Assembly: GCA_025463005.1 (NCBI GenBank)
Contig: JAOAPR010000100.1
Location: 1-52,934 of the forward strand
DNA length: 52,934 nt
Reading direction: 5' to 3'
From: Bryobacterales bacterium
GTDB taxonomy: Bacteria; Acidobacteriota; Terriglobia; Bryobacterales; Bryobacteraceae
The position numbers and the translations under genes are program-made. This document shows positions 42,017 through 50,380 of the stretch, piece after piece (within the stretch, counting starts at the first letter, position 1; every line of letters begins with the position of its first letter). The notes beneath the pieces were generated by a model. The model did not search any database, had not been told where the DNA came from, and worked only from the letters and a program-made list of their open reading frames with translations.

Positions 42017-45000
42017 TTAGAACGTGAGCCGCGCGATCAGGAGACCAGTGCGGAATCCGCTCGTCCCGCCGGTCGGCACGATGGTTCCAAAGCCGCCGGA
42101 ATACAGTCCGGTTTGCGGATTCGTGGTAGGCAGAGATTGGAAGTTGCCGACGTTTACTGCTGCCGAACCCGTCGTTCCGTAGCGTGTGCGATTGAACGCA
42201 TTCGTGAACTCGGCGCGGATCTGGAAGCTCATTCGCTCCTTGATCCGGAAGTTCCGGCTGAAATTTACGTTCTCCAAAGGCTGGCGAACACCGCGGAGCG
42301 CGCGAATCGCCGACTGCTGGGCGCCAAACACGCCGTCCGGTATGTTCGCCCAAGCGTTCTTGTTGAGCACGATGGTCTTAGTGGGATCGTAGCAATGGCA
42401 GTTAATGTCCAGTTCATCTGTGTGGTGGACCCCGTTCAGGTCGGTCCAGTCAGTTGAATATAACGGCTGGCCGGGGATCAACTGAGCGTTTCCCGGGCCG
42501 CGGCCTAGGAACTGGCTGATCGGCGTATTGGTGTTGGTGGTAGGCCGCGCGATGATCACAGCGCTCTGATAGGAGAGATACCAGCCCATTCCCCAATCGC
42601 TAAAGACATATGAAAGGATTTTGTTCCCGAAAATCCCGCTCCGCAGTTTGGGAGTAGTGTATTCGGCGGAAAGCCGGAACTGGTGGGGCAGGTCATTGCT
42701 GGCAAGATCCTTTCCCAGACTCCGGTTGAAGATGTCCGGGCTGCTGTTCAGATCCAGAGTCTTGGAAAAGGTGTAGTTGGCATTCAAAGAGAGGCCATGA
42801 GAGAGCCGTTTGGTAATGGTTGTCTGCAGGGAGTCGTACCAGATCTTACCTACCGGCGCGCCGGCCGGCTGAATCCCAGCACCATTTGTCACGCTGAACT
42901 GGGGATATGGGAACAGTGCCTGGCGTACGATCTGAGTTGACGGAAACCCTGCGTATGGCGCGAGATTGACTCCCCTGGCGGCCAAGTTCGATCGCTGGCC
43001 CGCCGTGAGGGAGCTAATGGTCGTCGTGAGCAGGCTTGCGTCGGAGGCGTTCGTGAAGTCGGTGAACCCGTACCGAGCTAGATCGGCAACTGAGATGGCA
43101 TTAAGCGGGTTCAGAGTGTTTCCGGTGCCAAGCGGCGCCCAAACGACCCTGTTGGCCACGTACGTAGCCTCAACGACAAAATTCCTGCTGAGTTCACGTT
43201 GGAGACCGGCACTCCACTGATACTGGCGTGCGGGCCGTCCAGCGTTTGGATCCAGGAACGTGGGGACGCTGGCGGTTGGCGCGACGGTACCCGGAATCTG
43301 CGCATTGGCGGGATCAAAAGCCGGCCAAACCGGGCGCACCGTGGATGGCATTCCGTCTTTGAGTTGGAAAAGCCACTGGTTGGTGGCGGGGGTCCCGGCA
43401 CTGGCGCTATTTGTAGCCGAGCCGCTGGAGTTGCTGGTGGGGCTGTAAACAATACCAAATCCGGCGCGGAACACCGTTTTCCTGTCGATTTGATAGGCCA
43501 CTCCAATCCGCGGACCGATCGCATACGGATAGTTCGTCGCGAAGGCGCACTTGCATGTTGCCTCGTAGATCGTCGCGCCGAGCCGCCCGCCTGCCGAGGG
43601 ATTCGGCGTGGTGGGAGAAAAGTTTCCGAATCGGCCGTACGTCTCTTTTCGATACGTCCCATAATCCCACCGCAGACCGATATCCATTGTCAGCTTGCGG
43701 GTCACCTTCCAGGTGTCTTGCACGAAGAGTGCGTACTGCTGCTGTCCAGTATGCGAGACGACCGGCGCGCTCACGCTGGCTGCCGTCACATCTCCCAGCA
43801 AGAAGGTCGCAAACCGGAAGCCGGTGTTGTTGTTGGTGAGGCCGCTCACGCCCTGAAGAGCACTTTGGGTGGTTGGACCCTCTGCAAACGTATAGCTCCC
43901 CGCCGTGCTGCTCAATCCGTAATTGGGATAACCGGTAGCACGCCACTCGCCTCCGATCTTCATCGTGTGATTCTTATGGACCCAACTCAGATTGAGATTG
44001 GCCGAGGGCTTCTGTTCAAAATTAACGCTTTGGGTGCCGTTGGACGTCCCCAGGTTTGACAAACCGCCTTGTGCGATGGTCGGCGTAACTGGTGCGACTG
44101 TACTGGCAGTGACGAAGTTCGGGAAGTTCCGCTTTAGAGTCGCGCCGCGCAGCCCGAGTTCCTTCTCAGCGTCGTAATTCGTGGTCGGAGCGTGGTCGTC
44201 AAAGTCTTCGTTCCAGTACCCCACCCCGACGTGCAAGAGCATGGTGGGCGTCACCGTGTGATCGTAGTTCAGCCGGATCGTACGCGCATGGATGAACGTG
44301 CCGCGCGCAGCGGTAATCGGCTCTGGGAAACCTTCCATGTTACCGTTCGGAGACGAGTACTGCGATTCGGTACCGGTCAGACCGTAGTAGCCCGAAAAGT
44401 GTCCCTTGGCTCCAAATTGCTGGTCAACTTTCAGTGACGGGATCTCGGTTGTCCGGTGCGTGAGCCAGGGATTTTGGTAATTCTGACCAAGCTGGCTGGG
44501 GGACACGCCTTTCGGGCCCGGGATCAGCGCCAGGACCTTTTGCGCGACAGGATCCAGGTAGGCCGCGGTTAGCGGGATTTTGTTCTGCAGGAACTGATCG
44601 CGCACCTGAACGCTCGTACCCGCCGTGCAATTGGGTGTTACCGCTGCACTGCAAATCACCGCTCTCTCACTCTTGGGATCGAATATCGCCCCGGAAAAGA
44701 TAGTGCGGCCCAGCGGATCGAGATAATCTTTGACATTGGCGCCGGTGCCTGTCTGAATGGTGCGCTGGCCGTACGAAAGAATCAGTGGACCGAAGTCGCC
44801 GTTCCGGTACTCAGGAATCGGGACCGTAGGAAACCCGGTAGAGGGCGCGGCAGTGATCAGCGCATTCTCGCGGAACTGCTCGAAGTTCCAGAAGAAGAAA
44901 GTCCGATTCTCGCCATTGTATAGCTTGGGAATCCGGACGGGACCTCCGAGTGTGCCGCCGTAATCGTGCCGCTTCTGCGCGGTTCGAGCTCCCGTATACG

Positions 45001-45802
45001 GCTGGTGCGCGTTGAGAACTTCGTTTACGGCGTAGTCGTACAGGTTGCCGTGATATTGATTTGTGCCCGACTTCATCGTCACATTGAAAATGCCGCCGCC
45101 CACCGTGCCGAACTCAGCGGAATAGTTGCTGGTTTGCACCGAGACTTCCTGAATCGCATCTACGCTCGGCTGGACGCGCTGCGTATAAATGACATTCGCG
45201 TCGTTCATGTTCGCGTCCTGACCCTCGACGCGGATCGAATAGCTGGTGGTTGAGCCGTTGATGCTCATGCTGCTATTCGAAGAGAACTGCGTTCCCGGAA
45301 TCAACTGCACCATGGCCCACGGGTTCCGAACGCCCGAGGTCGCGGTCGAGCCGTTGCCGCCTACCGAGAGAATAGGCAGATTCTGCATCTGGCTGACGGT
45401 CACGTTGTGAGCCAGTTCGCTGTTCTCTGTTTTGAGCAACGAGGCTTCTGCCGTGACAGTCACGGTCTCCGCGTTGGACCCGACTTCAAGAGGAATATCC
45501 AGGCGCATCACCTGGGTAACGGCCAGTGACAGGTTCTGGCGTTCGTACCGTTTGAAACCCATCACATTCAACGCCAATTCGTAGCGGCCGGCCGGCAGCT
45601 GTGGAAGTGTGTAGTTCCCGGTTTCCGTGGATAACGCCCGGTAAACAGCCCCGGTTTCGATGTTTTTCGCCTCAATTGAGGCGTTCGCGATGACGGCACC
45701 CGTTGGATCGGAAACGATTCCCGTGATTGTGCCCGCCCCAGCCTGCGCGAACGCAGAAACTGAGCAGATGACCAGCAACATGGCTAGACAGACTAAACGC
45801 AT
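42017..45802 (-). CDS. Oar-type TonB-dependent receptor, paralogue of 36738-40436
   Basis: The 1261-residue protein has a signal peptide (MRLVCLAMLLVICSVSAFAQ) and a CarboxypepD_reg-like domain (ITGIVSDPTGAVIANASIEA ... PAGRYELALNVMGFKRY) at about 24-110. The plug has AEASLLKTENSELAHNVTVS near 125 and SNYSAEFGTVGGGIFNVTMKSG near 225; the barrel ends FRTGLLIARLTF. AAGGGGGG precedes ATG 45802. It is an outer-membrane receptor of unknown cargo. The close pairing with the other receptor suggests duplication followed by divergence in the barrel. Confidence 0.9.
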   Translation of the reverse strand: MRLVCLAMLLVICSVSAFAQAGAGTITGIVSDPTGAVIANASIEAKNIETGAVYRALSTETGNYTLPQLPAGRYELALNVMGFKRYERQNLSLAVTQVMRLDIPLEVGSNAETVTVTAEASLLKTENSELAHNVTVSQMQNLPILSVGGNGSTATSGVRNPWAMVQLIPGTQFSSNSSMSINGSTTSYSIRVEGQDANMNDANVIYTQRVQPSVDAIQEVSVQTSNYSAEFGTVGGGIFNVTMKSGTNQYHGNLYDYAVNEVLNAHQPYTGARTAQKRHDYGGTLGGPVRIPKLYNGENRTFFFWNFEQFRENALITAAPSTGFPTVPIPEYRNGDFGPLILSYGQRTIQTGTGANVKDYLDPLGRTIFSGAIFDPKSERAVICSAAVTPNCTAGTSVQVRDQFLQNKIPLTAAYLDPVAQKVLALIPGPKGVSPSQLGQNYQNPWLTHRTTEIPSLKVDQQFGAKGHFSGYYGLTGTESQYSSPNGNMEGFPEPITAARGTFIHARTIRLNYDHTVTPTMLLHVGVGYWNEDFDDHAPTTNYDAEKELGLRGATLKRNFPNFVTASTVAPVTPTIAQGGLSNLGTSNGTQSVNFEQKPSANLNLSWVHKNHTMKIGGEWRATGYPNYGLSSTAGSYTFAEGPTTQSALQGVSGLTNNNTGFRFATFLLGDVTAASVSAPVVSHTGQQQYALFVQDTWKVTRKLTMDIGLRWDYGTYRKETYGRFGNFSPTTPNPSAGGRLGATIYEATCKCAFATNYPYAIGPRIGVAYQIDRKTVFRAGFGIVYSPTSNSSGSATNSASAGTPATNQWLFQLKDGMPSTVRPVWPAFDPANAQIPGTVAPTASVPTFLDPNAGRPARQYQWSAGLQRELSRNFVVEATYVANRVVWAPLGTGNTLNPLNAISVADLARYGFTDFTNASDASLLTTTISSLTAGQRSNLAARGVNLAPYAGFPSTQIVRQALFPYPQFSVTNGAGIQPAGAPVGKIWYDSLQTTITKRLSHGLSLNANYTFSKTLDLNSSPDIFNRSLGKDLASNDLPHQFRLSAEYTTPKLRSGIFGNKILSYVFSDWGMGWYLSYQSAVIIARPTTNTNTPISQFLGRGPGNAQLIPGQPLYSTDWTDLNGVHHTDELDINCHCYDPTKTIVLNKNAWANIPDGVFGAQQSAIRALRGVRQPLENVNFSRNFRIKERMSFQIRAEFTNAFNRTRYGTTGSAAVNVGNFQSLPTTNPQTGLYSGGFGTIVPTGGTSGFRTGLLIARLTF

Positions 45803-45820
45803 TGACCCCCCTTGAATTCA

Positions 45821-45838
45821 CTATGCCCAATGGCATAG
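45821..45838. promoter_or_regulatory. Inverted repeat in the leader of the receptor gene
   Basis: CTATGCC (45821-45827) and GGCATAG (45832-45838) form a 7-4-7 inverted repeat between promoter and start codon. It could be an operator or a small RNA hairpin. The sister receptor has a different palindrome. Confidence 0.4.
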
Positions 45839-45853
45839 CAATACCTTCATGGG

Positions 45854-45882
45854 ATGTTACTGGAATGGTTAATCTTTGTCAA
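45854..45882 (-). promoter_or_regulatory. Promoter of TonB-dependent receptor at 42017-45802 (TTGACA-N17-TAACAT)
   Basis: The minus strand has TTGACA (45877-45882), 17 nt, then TAACAT (45854-45859). Both boxes and the spacing are the same as before the paralogous receptor, while the spacer differs. Confidence 0.65.
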
Positions 45883-45931
45883 TCTAATAATTCGTCGGGT
45901 TTTTTCGTTTAACCTGCATGCAACTCAGGAG

Positions 45932-47239
45932 TTACGCGACTCTGTCCATCGCCAGAAACTCCTGAATGTGCGGATGCGGCGACTTTTCGAGATCGGCGAC
46001 AGGCCCGAAAAAAATGGCCTTGCCTTCATACAGCACGACCACCGTGTCCGCCACGCGACGCATCAGATCCAGATCGTGCGTTACTACCACCGCCGTCAGC
46101 CGGAGCTGATTTTTCAGCCGCAGCATTAGGCCGATCAGGTGGTCGCTCATGATCGGATCGACCATGGTGGTCGGCTCGTCATATAGGATGCATTCCGGCT
46201 GTGCGGCCAGCGCACGCGCGATGGCGACTGCACGTTTGTGCCCGGTCGAAAGCTCCGTGGGATAGACGTTTTCGTAGTCGGCCATGTCCACCAGATTCAA
46301 CAGGCCCCTCACCACGTCTTCCTTATTCTGCTCGTTGTAATCCTCTCGGGTTTCTAGCGAAAACAGAATATTTTCCCCCACTGTAAGCGAATCGAACAGC
46401 GCGCCCGATTGAAACACCATGGTGACTTTTTTGCGGATGCGGCGCAGCTCCGTTTCGGTCATATCCGTAATGTCGGAATAGGCCACGTAGATGCGGCCCT
46501 GATCCGGCTTCAGGAATCCCATGATATGCCCCAGGGTCACCGACTTGCCGACCCCGCTGCGCCCGATGATGGCCACAGTCTCCCCGGCGTCGACGTGAAA
46601 GCTCACATCGACTAATACCGGCTTATCGAACGTCTTATATACGTCGACGAACTCGATGTAATGGGAGGACGTGTCTTTCGGGCGTCCTTCCAATAGCTGT
46701 TCAGGGGTGTTCATGTTGCGGAACACGGAGGCGTCCGGTGCAGGCCATAAGCGGGCCCGGATCGTGGAGACGAAGTCATGCATTGTGAGGAGTTTGGATT
46801 GAATCGCCGACTCGACAGCGGGCAGCAGGCGGGCGTGATATACGGCGCAGAGCGGCTCCAGACCGTCAGGCGTCTCGGGTACCAGGGCGTCGGCGCCGGA
46901 TTGTTCGGCCGCAGCCAGCAATTCTTCCAGGAGCTCGTGGGTGACGCTGGGCATGTCGCAAGCCACCACCAGATTCCATTCGGCGGAGGTAGCACTCAAA
47001 GCGGCATGGAGGCCTCCCAGCGGCCCGCACCCTGCGATGAGGTCGGGAATTACAGGAAAACCAAGGTTTCCATAGACTTCCGGCGTCCCGATCAGCGTGA
47101 CACTTCCAGCCGCCTGGAGAACCTCTTGGGCGACCGATTGAACAAGGGTGGCCCCTTTCCACGGCAACAACGCTTTGTCCTGGCCCATGCGGGAACTTTG
47201 GCCTCCGGCCAGCACAAACCCCGCCCTGCTGCTTGGCAT
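45932..47239 (-). CDS. Fusion of MobA-like nucleotidyltransferase and MlaF-like ABC ATPase
   Basis: One unbroken 435-residue frame holds two unrelated domains. Residues 6-182 look like MobA: FVLAGGQSSRMGQDKALLPW (nucleotide-binding loop), CGPLGGLHAAL and LVVACDMPSV, ending at FRNMNTPEQL. MobA joins GMP to molybdopterin. Residues 194-430 look like MlaF, the ATPase of the lipid-transporting Mla complex: GRSGVGKS Walker A (226-233), MVFQSGALFDSLTVGENI, Walker B ILYDEP (Glu355) and VVVTHDLDLM. The signature is LSTGHKR instead of LSGGQ-type. The ABC half has no own start codon with a Shine-Dalgarno, although ATG 46714 (residue 176) is possible. No MlaE permease or MlaD gene is in the window. Confidence 0.88.
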   Translation of the reverse strand: MPSSRAGFVLAGGQSSRMGQDKALLPWKGATLVQSVAQEVLQAAGSVTLIGTPEVYGNLGFPVIPDLIAGCGPLGGLHAALSATSAEWNLVVACDMPSVTHELLEELLAAAEQSGADALVPETPDGLEPLCAVYHARLLPAVESAIQSKLLTMHDFVSTIRARLWPAPDASVFRNMNTPEQLLEGRPKDTSSHYIEFVDVYKTFDKPVLVDVSFHVDAGETVAIIGRSGVGKSVTLGHIMGFLKPDQGRIYVAYSDITDMTETELRRIRKKVTMVFQSGALFDSLTVGENILFSLETREDYNEQNKEDVVRGLLNLVDMADYENVYPTELSTGHKRAVAIARALAAQPECILYDEPTTMVDPIMSDHLIGLMLRLKNQLRLTAVVVTHDLDLMRRVADTVVVLYEGKAIFFGPVADLEKSPHPHIQEFLAMDRVA

Positions 47240-47266
47240 GAGAAGATGGTAGCAATCGCCGGTAGC

Positions 47267-47989
47267 ATGTCGACAAACAAAAAGGTGTATATTTGTTTCA
47301 TTACGGCACTTGCCATGATACTGGCCGCCTCCCCCGCGCGCGCCGCAAATTCGCCAGGGACAGAATCGTCTTCCCAGAAGGTGTCACAAAAAACATTAGT
47401 CGTGCGCGCCGACCCGCGAACCGGGAAACTCGTACGCAGTGTGGCTCCAGGTAAGACTTCTCCGGCAGCCAAGGCGCTTCCGTCGATCGACATTTCGGAA
47501 ATGGTGGAGAAAGCCGCGCACGATAATAACGTCGATCCGCTGCTGGTGCATTCCATCATTCAGGTGGAGAGCAACTATAACCCGTACGCCGTGTCGCCCA
47601 AGGGCGCCCAAGGGCTGATGCAGCTCATGCCGCCCACCGCGCGCGACCTGGGAGTGCGCAACAGTTTCGATCCGCGCCAGAATATTGAGGCCGGAGTACG
47701 CTATCTTAAGTATTTACAAGACATGTACCAAGACGATCGCCTGGCACTGGCGGCTTATAACGCCGGGCCGGGGGCCGTTGAAAAGTACAAATGGATTCCG
47801 CCGTATCCCGAGACTCAGGATTACGTAAACCGGGTCGGCCAGCAGTACGGAGCAGCGAAAAAGGCAGCCGCGCAGCACTTGGCGGAACCTGCGGCTCCGC
47901 CAGTTGGGGTGATGGAGGGAACACACCCAAAACTGGAGCCGTTTGTCGATGCCGAAGGCAGGTTGCATCTTAGGACGACGCAGCAGTAA
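47267..47989 (+). CDS. Secreted lytic transglycosylase (SLT domain)
   Basis: The 240-residue reading starts at ATG 47267; an in-frame ATG at 47246 would add 7 residues. The signal peptide (VYICFITALAMILAASPARA) precedes a linker. The SLT domain at about 90-190 has HSIIQVESNYNPYAVSPKGAQGLMQLMPPTA, with catalytic Glu in QVESNYN, and ALAAYNAGPGAV. It cleaves peptidoglycan at the MurNAc-GlcNAc bond, leaving anhydro-MurNAc. It starts 27 nt from the divergent MobA-fusion gene, and its 3' end overlaps the AmiC-like amidase gene. Confidence 0.9.
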   Translation: MSTNKKVYICFITALAMILAASPARAANSPGTESSSQKVSQKTLVVRADPRTGKLVRSVAPGKTSPAAKALPSIDISEMVEKAAHDNNVDPLLVHSIIQVESNYNPYAVSPKGAQGLMQLMPPTARDLGVRNSFDPRQNIEAGVRYLKYLQDMYQDDRLALAAYNAGPGAVEKYKWIPPYPETQDYVNRVGQQYGAAKKAAAQHLAEPAAPPVGVMEGTHPKLEPFVDAEGRLHLRTTQQ

Positions 47990-49334
47990 CCGGTTGCGCG
48001 CGATCCTTTCGAGCTTTCTAGCGGTCGCGCCCGCATTGTGTCTCGGCCAGGCCGCGAACCGGGTCACCGCCGTCCGCTACTGGTCCACTGGCGACACCAC
48101 CCGTGTCGCGGTGGAAGTTTCGGCCGAATTCAACTACAAGTCTGATCGCCTCGAGAACCCCCCGCGCCTGTTCTTCGACGTGCAAGGTGCACGGCCCGTA
48201 ATGGCGCAGAAAACCATCGTCGTAGGCGACCGTCTCCTCAAGCAGATCCGCATCGCAGAAACCCAGCCGGGAACGACGAGGATCGTGCTCGATCTGGAAC
48301 AGGACGCGGATTTCACCGCCTCGCAACTGTCCAATCCCGAGCGATTGATGCTCGAAATCCGATCTAAAGGTGCGAAGGTTTCGGCCACAACCGAAACGGA
48401 AGCGCCGGCACGACCCGAACCGCGCAAGTTCGATCCCCCGCCCGTCCGGGAGGCTCGAACCGAAACGCCCTATGCCGCGAAAACTCTGCCCGCGCCACCC
48501 GTGCTCGCTTCGGTCAACCGCCCGGCGGCAGCAGCACCCGGCACCGAAGTTCGCAAGCTTCCGGGTCCTCCGCCTCTGCCTGAGCCGAAAGCGGCGGCGC
48601 GCAACGCCAACGGGGATCGCTCCCTTACGCGCGTGTTGGGTCTGAAGTTGGGACGCGTGGTGCTCGATCCGGGCCACGGCGGTCACGACGTCGGCACTCA
48701 CGGCCCCTCGGGCTTGTATGAAAAGGATCTCGTTCTGGACATATCGCAACGCTTGGCGGCACTGCTCCAGGACCGGCTGGGAAGCGAGGTGCTGCTCACC
48801 CGCAACGACGACACCTATATTTCGCTAGAGGGGCGCACCAAGATCGCCAACGACTACAAGGCGGATCTGTTCCTGTCGATCCACGCCAATTCGTCGCCCG
48901 TGAAGTCGGTAACGGGCGTCGAAACTTATTATCTGAACTTCACTACCTCGCGAACGGCTATGGATGTGGCTGCGCGCGAGAACGCGACGGCGGAGAGTTC
49001 GATTTTCGACCTGAAGGATGTGCTCGAGAAGATCGCACTCAAGGACAAGATCGATGAATCGCGAGAGTTTGCCTCACGCCTGCAAACCTCGCTGTTTACT
49101 TTGACCAAGGCGAGCGCTACCAGGAACCGCGGCGTCAAGAAAGCTCCGTTCGTGGTGCTGATCGGCGCTCAGATGCCGAGCGTCCTGGCCGAAATCGGGT
49201 TCCTTACGAACGCCAGCGACGAAGCGCTGATGCGCAAGAATGAGCACCGCCAGAAGATCGCCGAGGCGCTCTATAAGGGCATCGCCGCGTACGGAGAAAC
49301 GCTGAGCCAGGTTAAGGTCGCCGTGCGCGAGTAG
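47949..49334 (+). CDS. N-acetylmuramoyl-L-alanine amidase with AMIN domain (AmiC-like)
   Basis: From ATG 47949 there are 461 residues. This overlaps the end of the transglycosylase gene by 41 nt; an alternative TTG at 47994, just after its stop, would also keep the signal peptide (RAILSSFLAVAPALCLGQA). The AMIN domain (about 35-130: RVAVEVSAEFNYKSDRLENPPRLFFDV) binds the cell wall. After a Pro-rich linker the Amidase_3 domain (about 235-455) has RVVLDPGHGGHDVG, the Glu in GLYEKDLVLDIS, the His in LFLSIHANSS and catalytic Glu in LAEIGFLTN, the zinc-binding set. It cuts the bond between MurNAc and L-Ala. It forms a two-gene wall-hydrolase unit with the SLT gene. Confidence 0.92.
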   Translation: MPKAGCILGRRSSNRLRAILSSFLAVAPALCLGQAANRVTAVRYWSTGDTTRVAVEVSAEFNYKSDRLENPPRLFFDVQGARPVMAQKTIVVGDRLLKQIRIAETQPGTTRIVLDLEQDADFTASQLSNPERLMLEIRSKGAKVSATTETEAPARPEPRKFDPPPVREARTETPYAAKTLPAPPVLASVNRPAAAAPGTEVRKLPGPPPLPEPKAAARNANGDRSLTRVLGLKLGRVVLDPGHGGHDVGTHGPSGLYEKDLVLDISQRLAALLQDRLGSEVLLTRNDDTYISLEGRTKIANDYKADLFLSIHANSSPVKSVTGVETYYLNFTTSRTAMDVAARENATAESSIFDLKDVLEKIALKDKIDESREFASRLQTSLFTLTKASATRNRGVKKAPFVVLIGAQMPSVLAEIGFLTNASDEALMRKNEHRQKIAEALYKGIAAYGETLSQVKVAVRE

Positions 49335-49348
49335 GCTCTATTGGTTCA

Positions 49349-49738
49349 CTAGGCCGCCTCCGCAAGGCGTACGATCTCCTCGGCGCGATACCAATCGTCC
49401 TCGGAAGTGCCTTCGGGTCTACCTGCTAGCTCCCAGCGTAATTCGGCGATCTCTCTCACTCGGTTCGCGGGAGATTGGACCAAATGTGGCTCCGGCCGAT
49501 GTGAGAAACCCAAAAGCAGTTGCGCCAAAATGTCGCGGCTATGGTTGTAGGTTATGTGCGCCTTCTCAAGCTGCAGAAGGGCCGCGTCGATGGCTTGCCG
49601 ATCGGGATTCGCAGATGCCATCAAGGCTCTGGCTTCGCGCGCCTTCCGGGCAAAGTCGGCAAATGCACTGCGATAGTCCCGCGCGGCGTCGGCACGAGGA
49701 TCCGTTTCTTCAAGAAGCTCTGTTGGCGCAAGACCCAT
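49349..49738 (-). CDS. Small protein with DUF2934-like C-terminus
   Basis: The 129-residue protein is helical and charged. Its last part, VREIAELRWELAGRPEGTSEDDWYRAEEIV, fits the short DUF2934 pattern (I-A-x-x-A-x-x-x-W-x-x-x-G-x-P-x-G-x-x-x-x-D-W). Such proteins often occur in bacteria of this type, with unknown use. The start at ATG 49738 has no clear Shine-Dalgarno. It is convergent with the amidase gene, 14 nt apart. Confidence 0.6.
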   Translation of the reverse strand: MGLAPTELLEETDPRADAARDYRSAFADFARKAREARALMASANPDRQAIDAALLQLEKAHITYNHSRDILAQLLLGFSHRPEPHLVQSPANRVREIAELRWELAGRPEGTSEDDWYRAEEIVRLAEAA

Positions 49739-50047
49739 ACTTATGAGACGAAAAGAGGGGCCAAAGGGTTCGACTTCTTAGGCCGGTCGTTCCGATATTT
49801 CCTGCGTCCATGCTGTTCAATGAGTTGCGTGGGGTATCAACACGGGAAGTGCGCCAAGCCTCTCGTCCGATTACTGTGGTGATCTGCGCGTTGGGGGCCT
49901 CGTCCTGCTTCGCGGGACCGTTAACCAGATCCGGCCAGCCTGGGAACAGCAATGCGAGAATCACGCCGCGGAAGCGGGACAGTTCATTAAACTTTTTTTG
50001 AGATGATCCTCCCTGCCGCGGATCTAACACGGAGGAGTGTCCTGCAC
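49739..50047. other. Intergenic region with no supported gene
   Basis: This 309-nt gap separates the DUF2934-like gene from the secreted protein at 50048. Frames are open on both strands (a minus one from 50030 and a plus one from 49810), but they have no Shine-Dalgarno, no conserved motif and no family resemblance. The last 60 nt include an AT-rich run (AAACTTTTTTTGAGATGAT) that may be the promoter of the 50048 gene. I see no RNA gene or repeat. Confidence 0.6.
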
Positions 50048-50380
50048 ATGAACAAAATTGTTATCGCGGCGCTGATCATGGCCTTGTCCTCTTACGCCGC
50101 CACTTTGACCGGCAAGATTTCCGACAGCGCATGTGGCGCCAGTCACGCCAAAATGATGGCCGAGCACAAAGACCTGAAAACGGACCGGGATTGCACCGTG
50201 GCCTGTGTGAAGTCAGGCAGCAAATACGTCCTGGTGAGCGATGGCAAGGTATACATGATTGATAACCAGAATCTCCCGGATCTGGAACAGCGAGCGGGCC
50301 AGACCGTGGAGGTTACGGGCGATCTGAAGGGCGACACCATCGTCGTATCCAAGATCAGTGCGGCAAGTAAGAAAAAGTAG
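50048..50380 (+). CDS. Small secreted cysteine-containing protein
   Basis: The 110-residue protein has a short signal peptide (MNKIVIAALIMALSSYAA) followed by LTGKISDSACGASHAKM, which is a common start of small secreted acidobacterial proteins. Three Cys (CGAS, DCTVAC) and SGSKYVLVSDGKVYMIDNQNLP follow. VEVTGDLKGDTIVVSKI forms the end. The beta-rich pattern suggests an OB-like fold. Function unknown. GGAGG lies about 12 nt before ATG 50048. Confidence 0.78.
   Translation: MNKIVIAALIMALSSYAATLTGKISDSACGASHAKMMAEHKDLKTDRDCTVACVKSGSKYVLVSDGKVYMIDNQNLPDLEQRAGQTVEVTGDLKGDTIVVSKISAASKKK

Noticed and set aside
41946-42353. Extension of the methyltransferase-like gene by about 136 codons
   Set aside because: The added part runs antisense-free through the end of the receptor gene in another frame and lacks sense; the signal peptide starts at 41945.
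49710-50030. Open frame of 106 codons on the minus strand in the 49739-50047 gap
   Set aside because: It overlaps the DUF2934-like gene, lacks a Shine-Dalgarno and has no recognisable motif.
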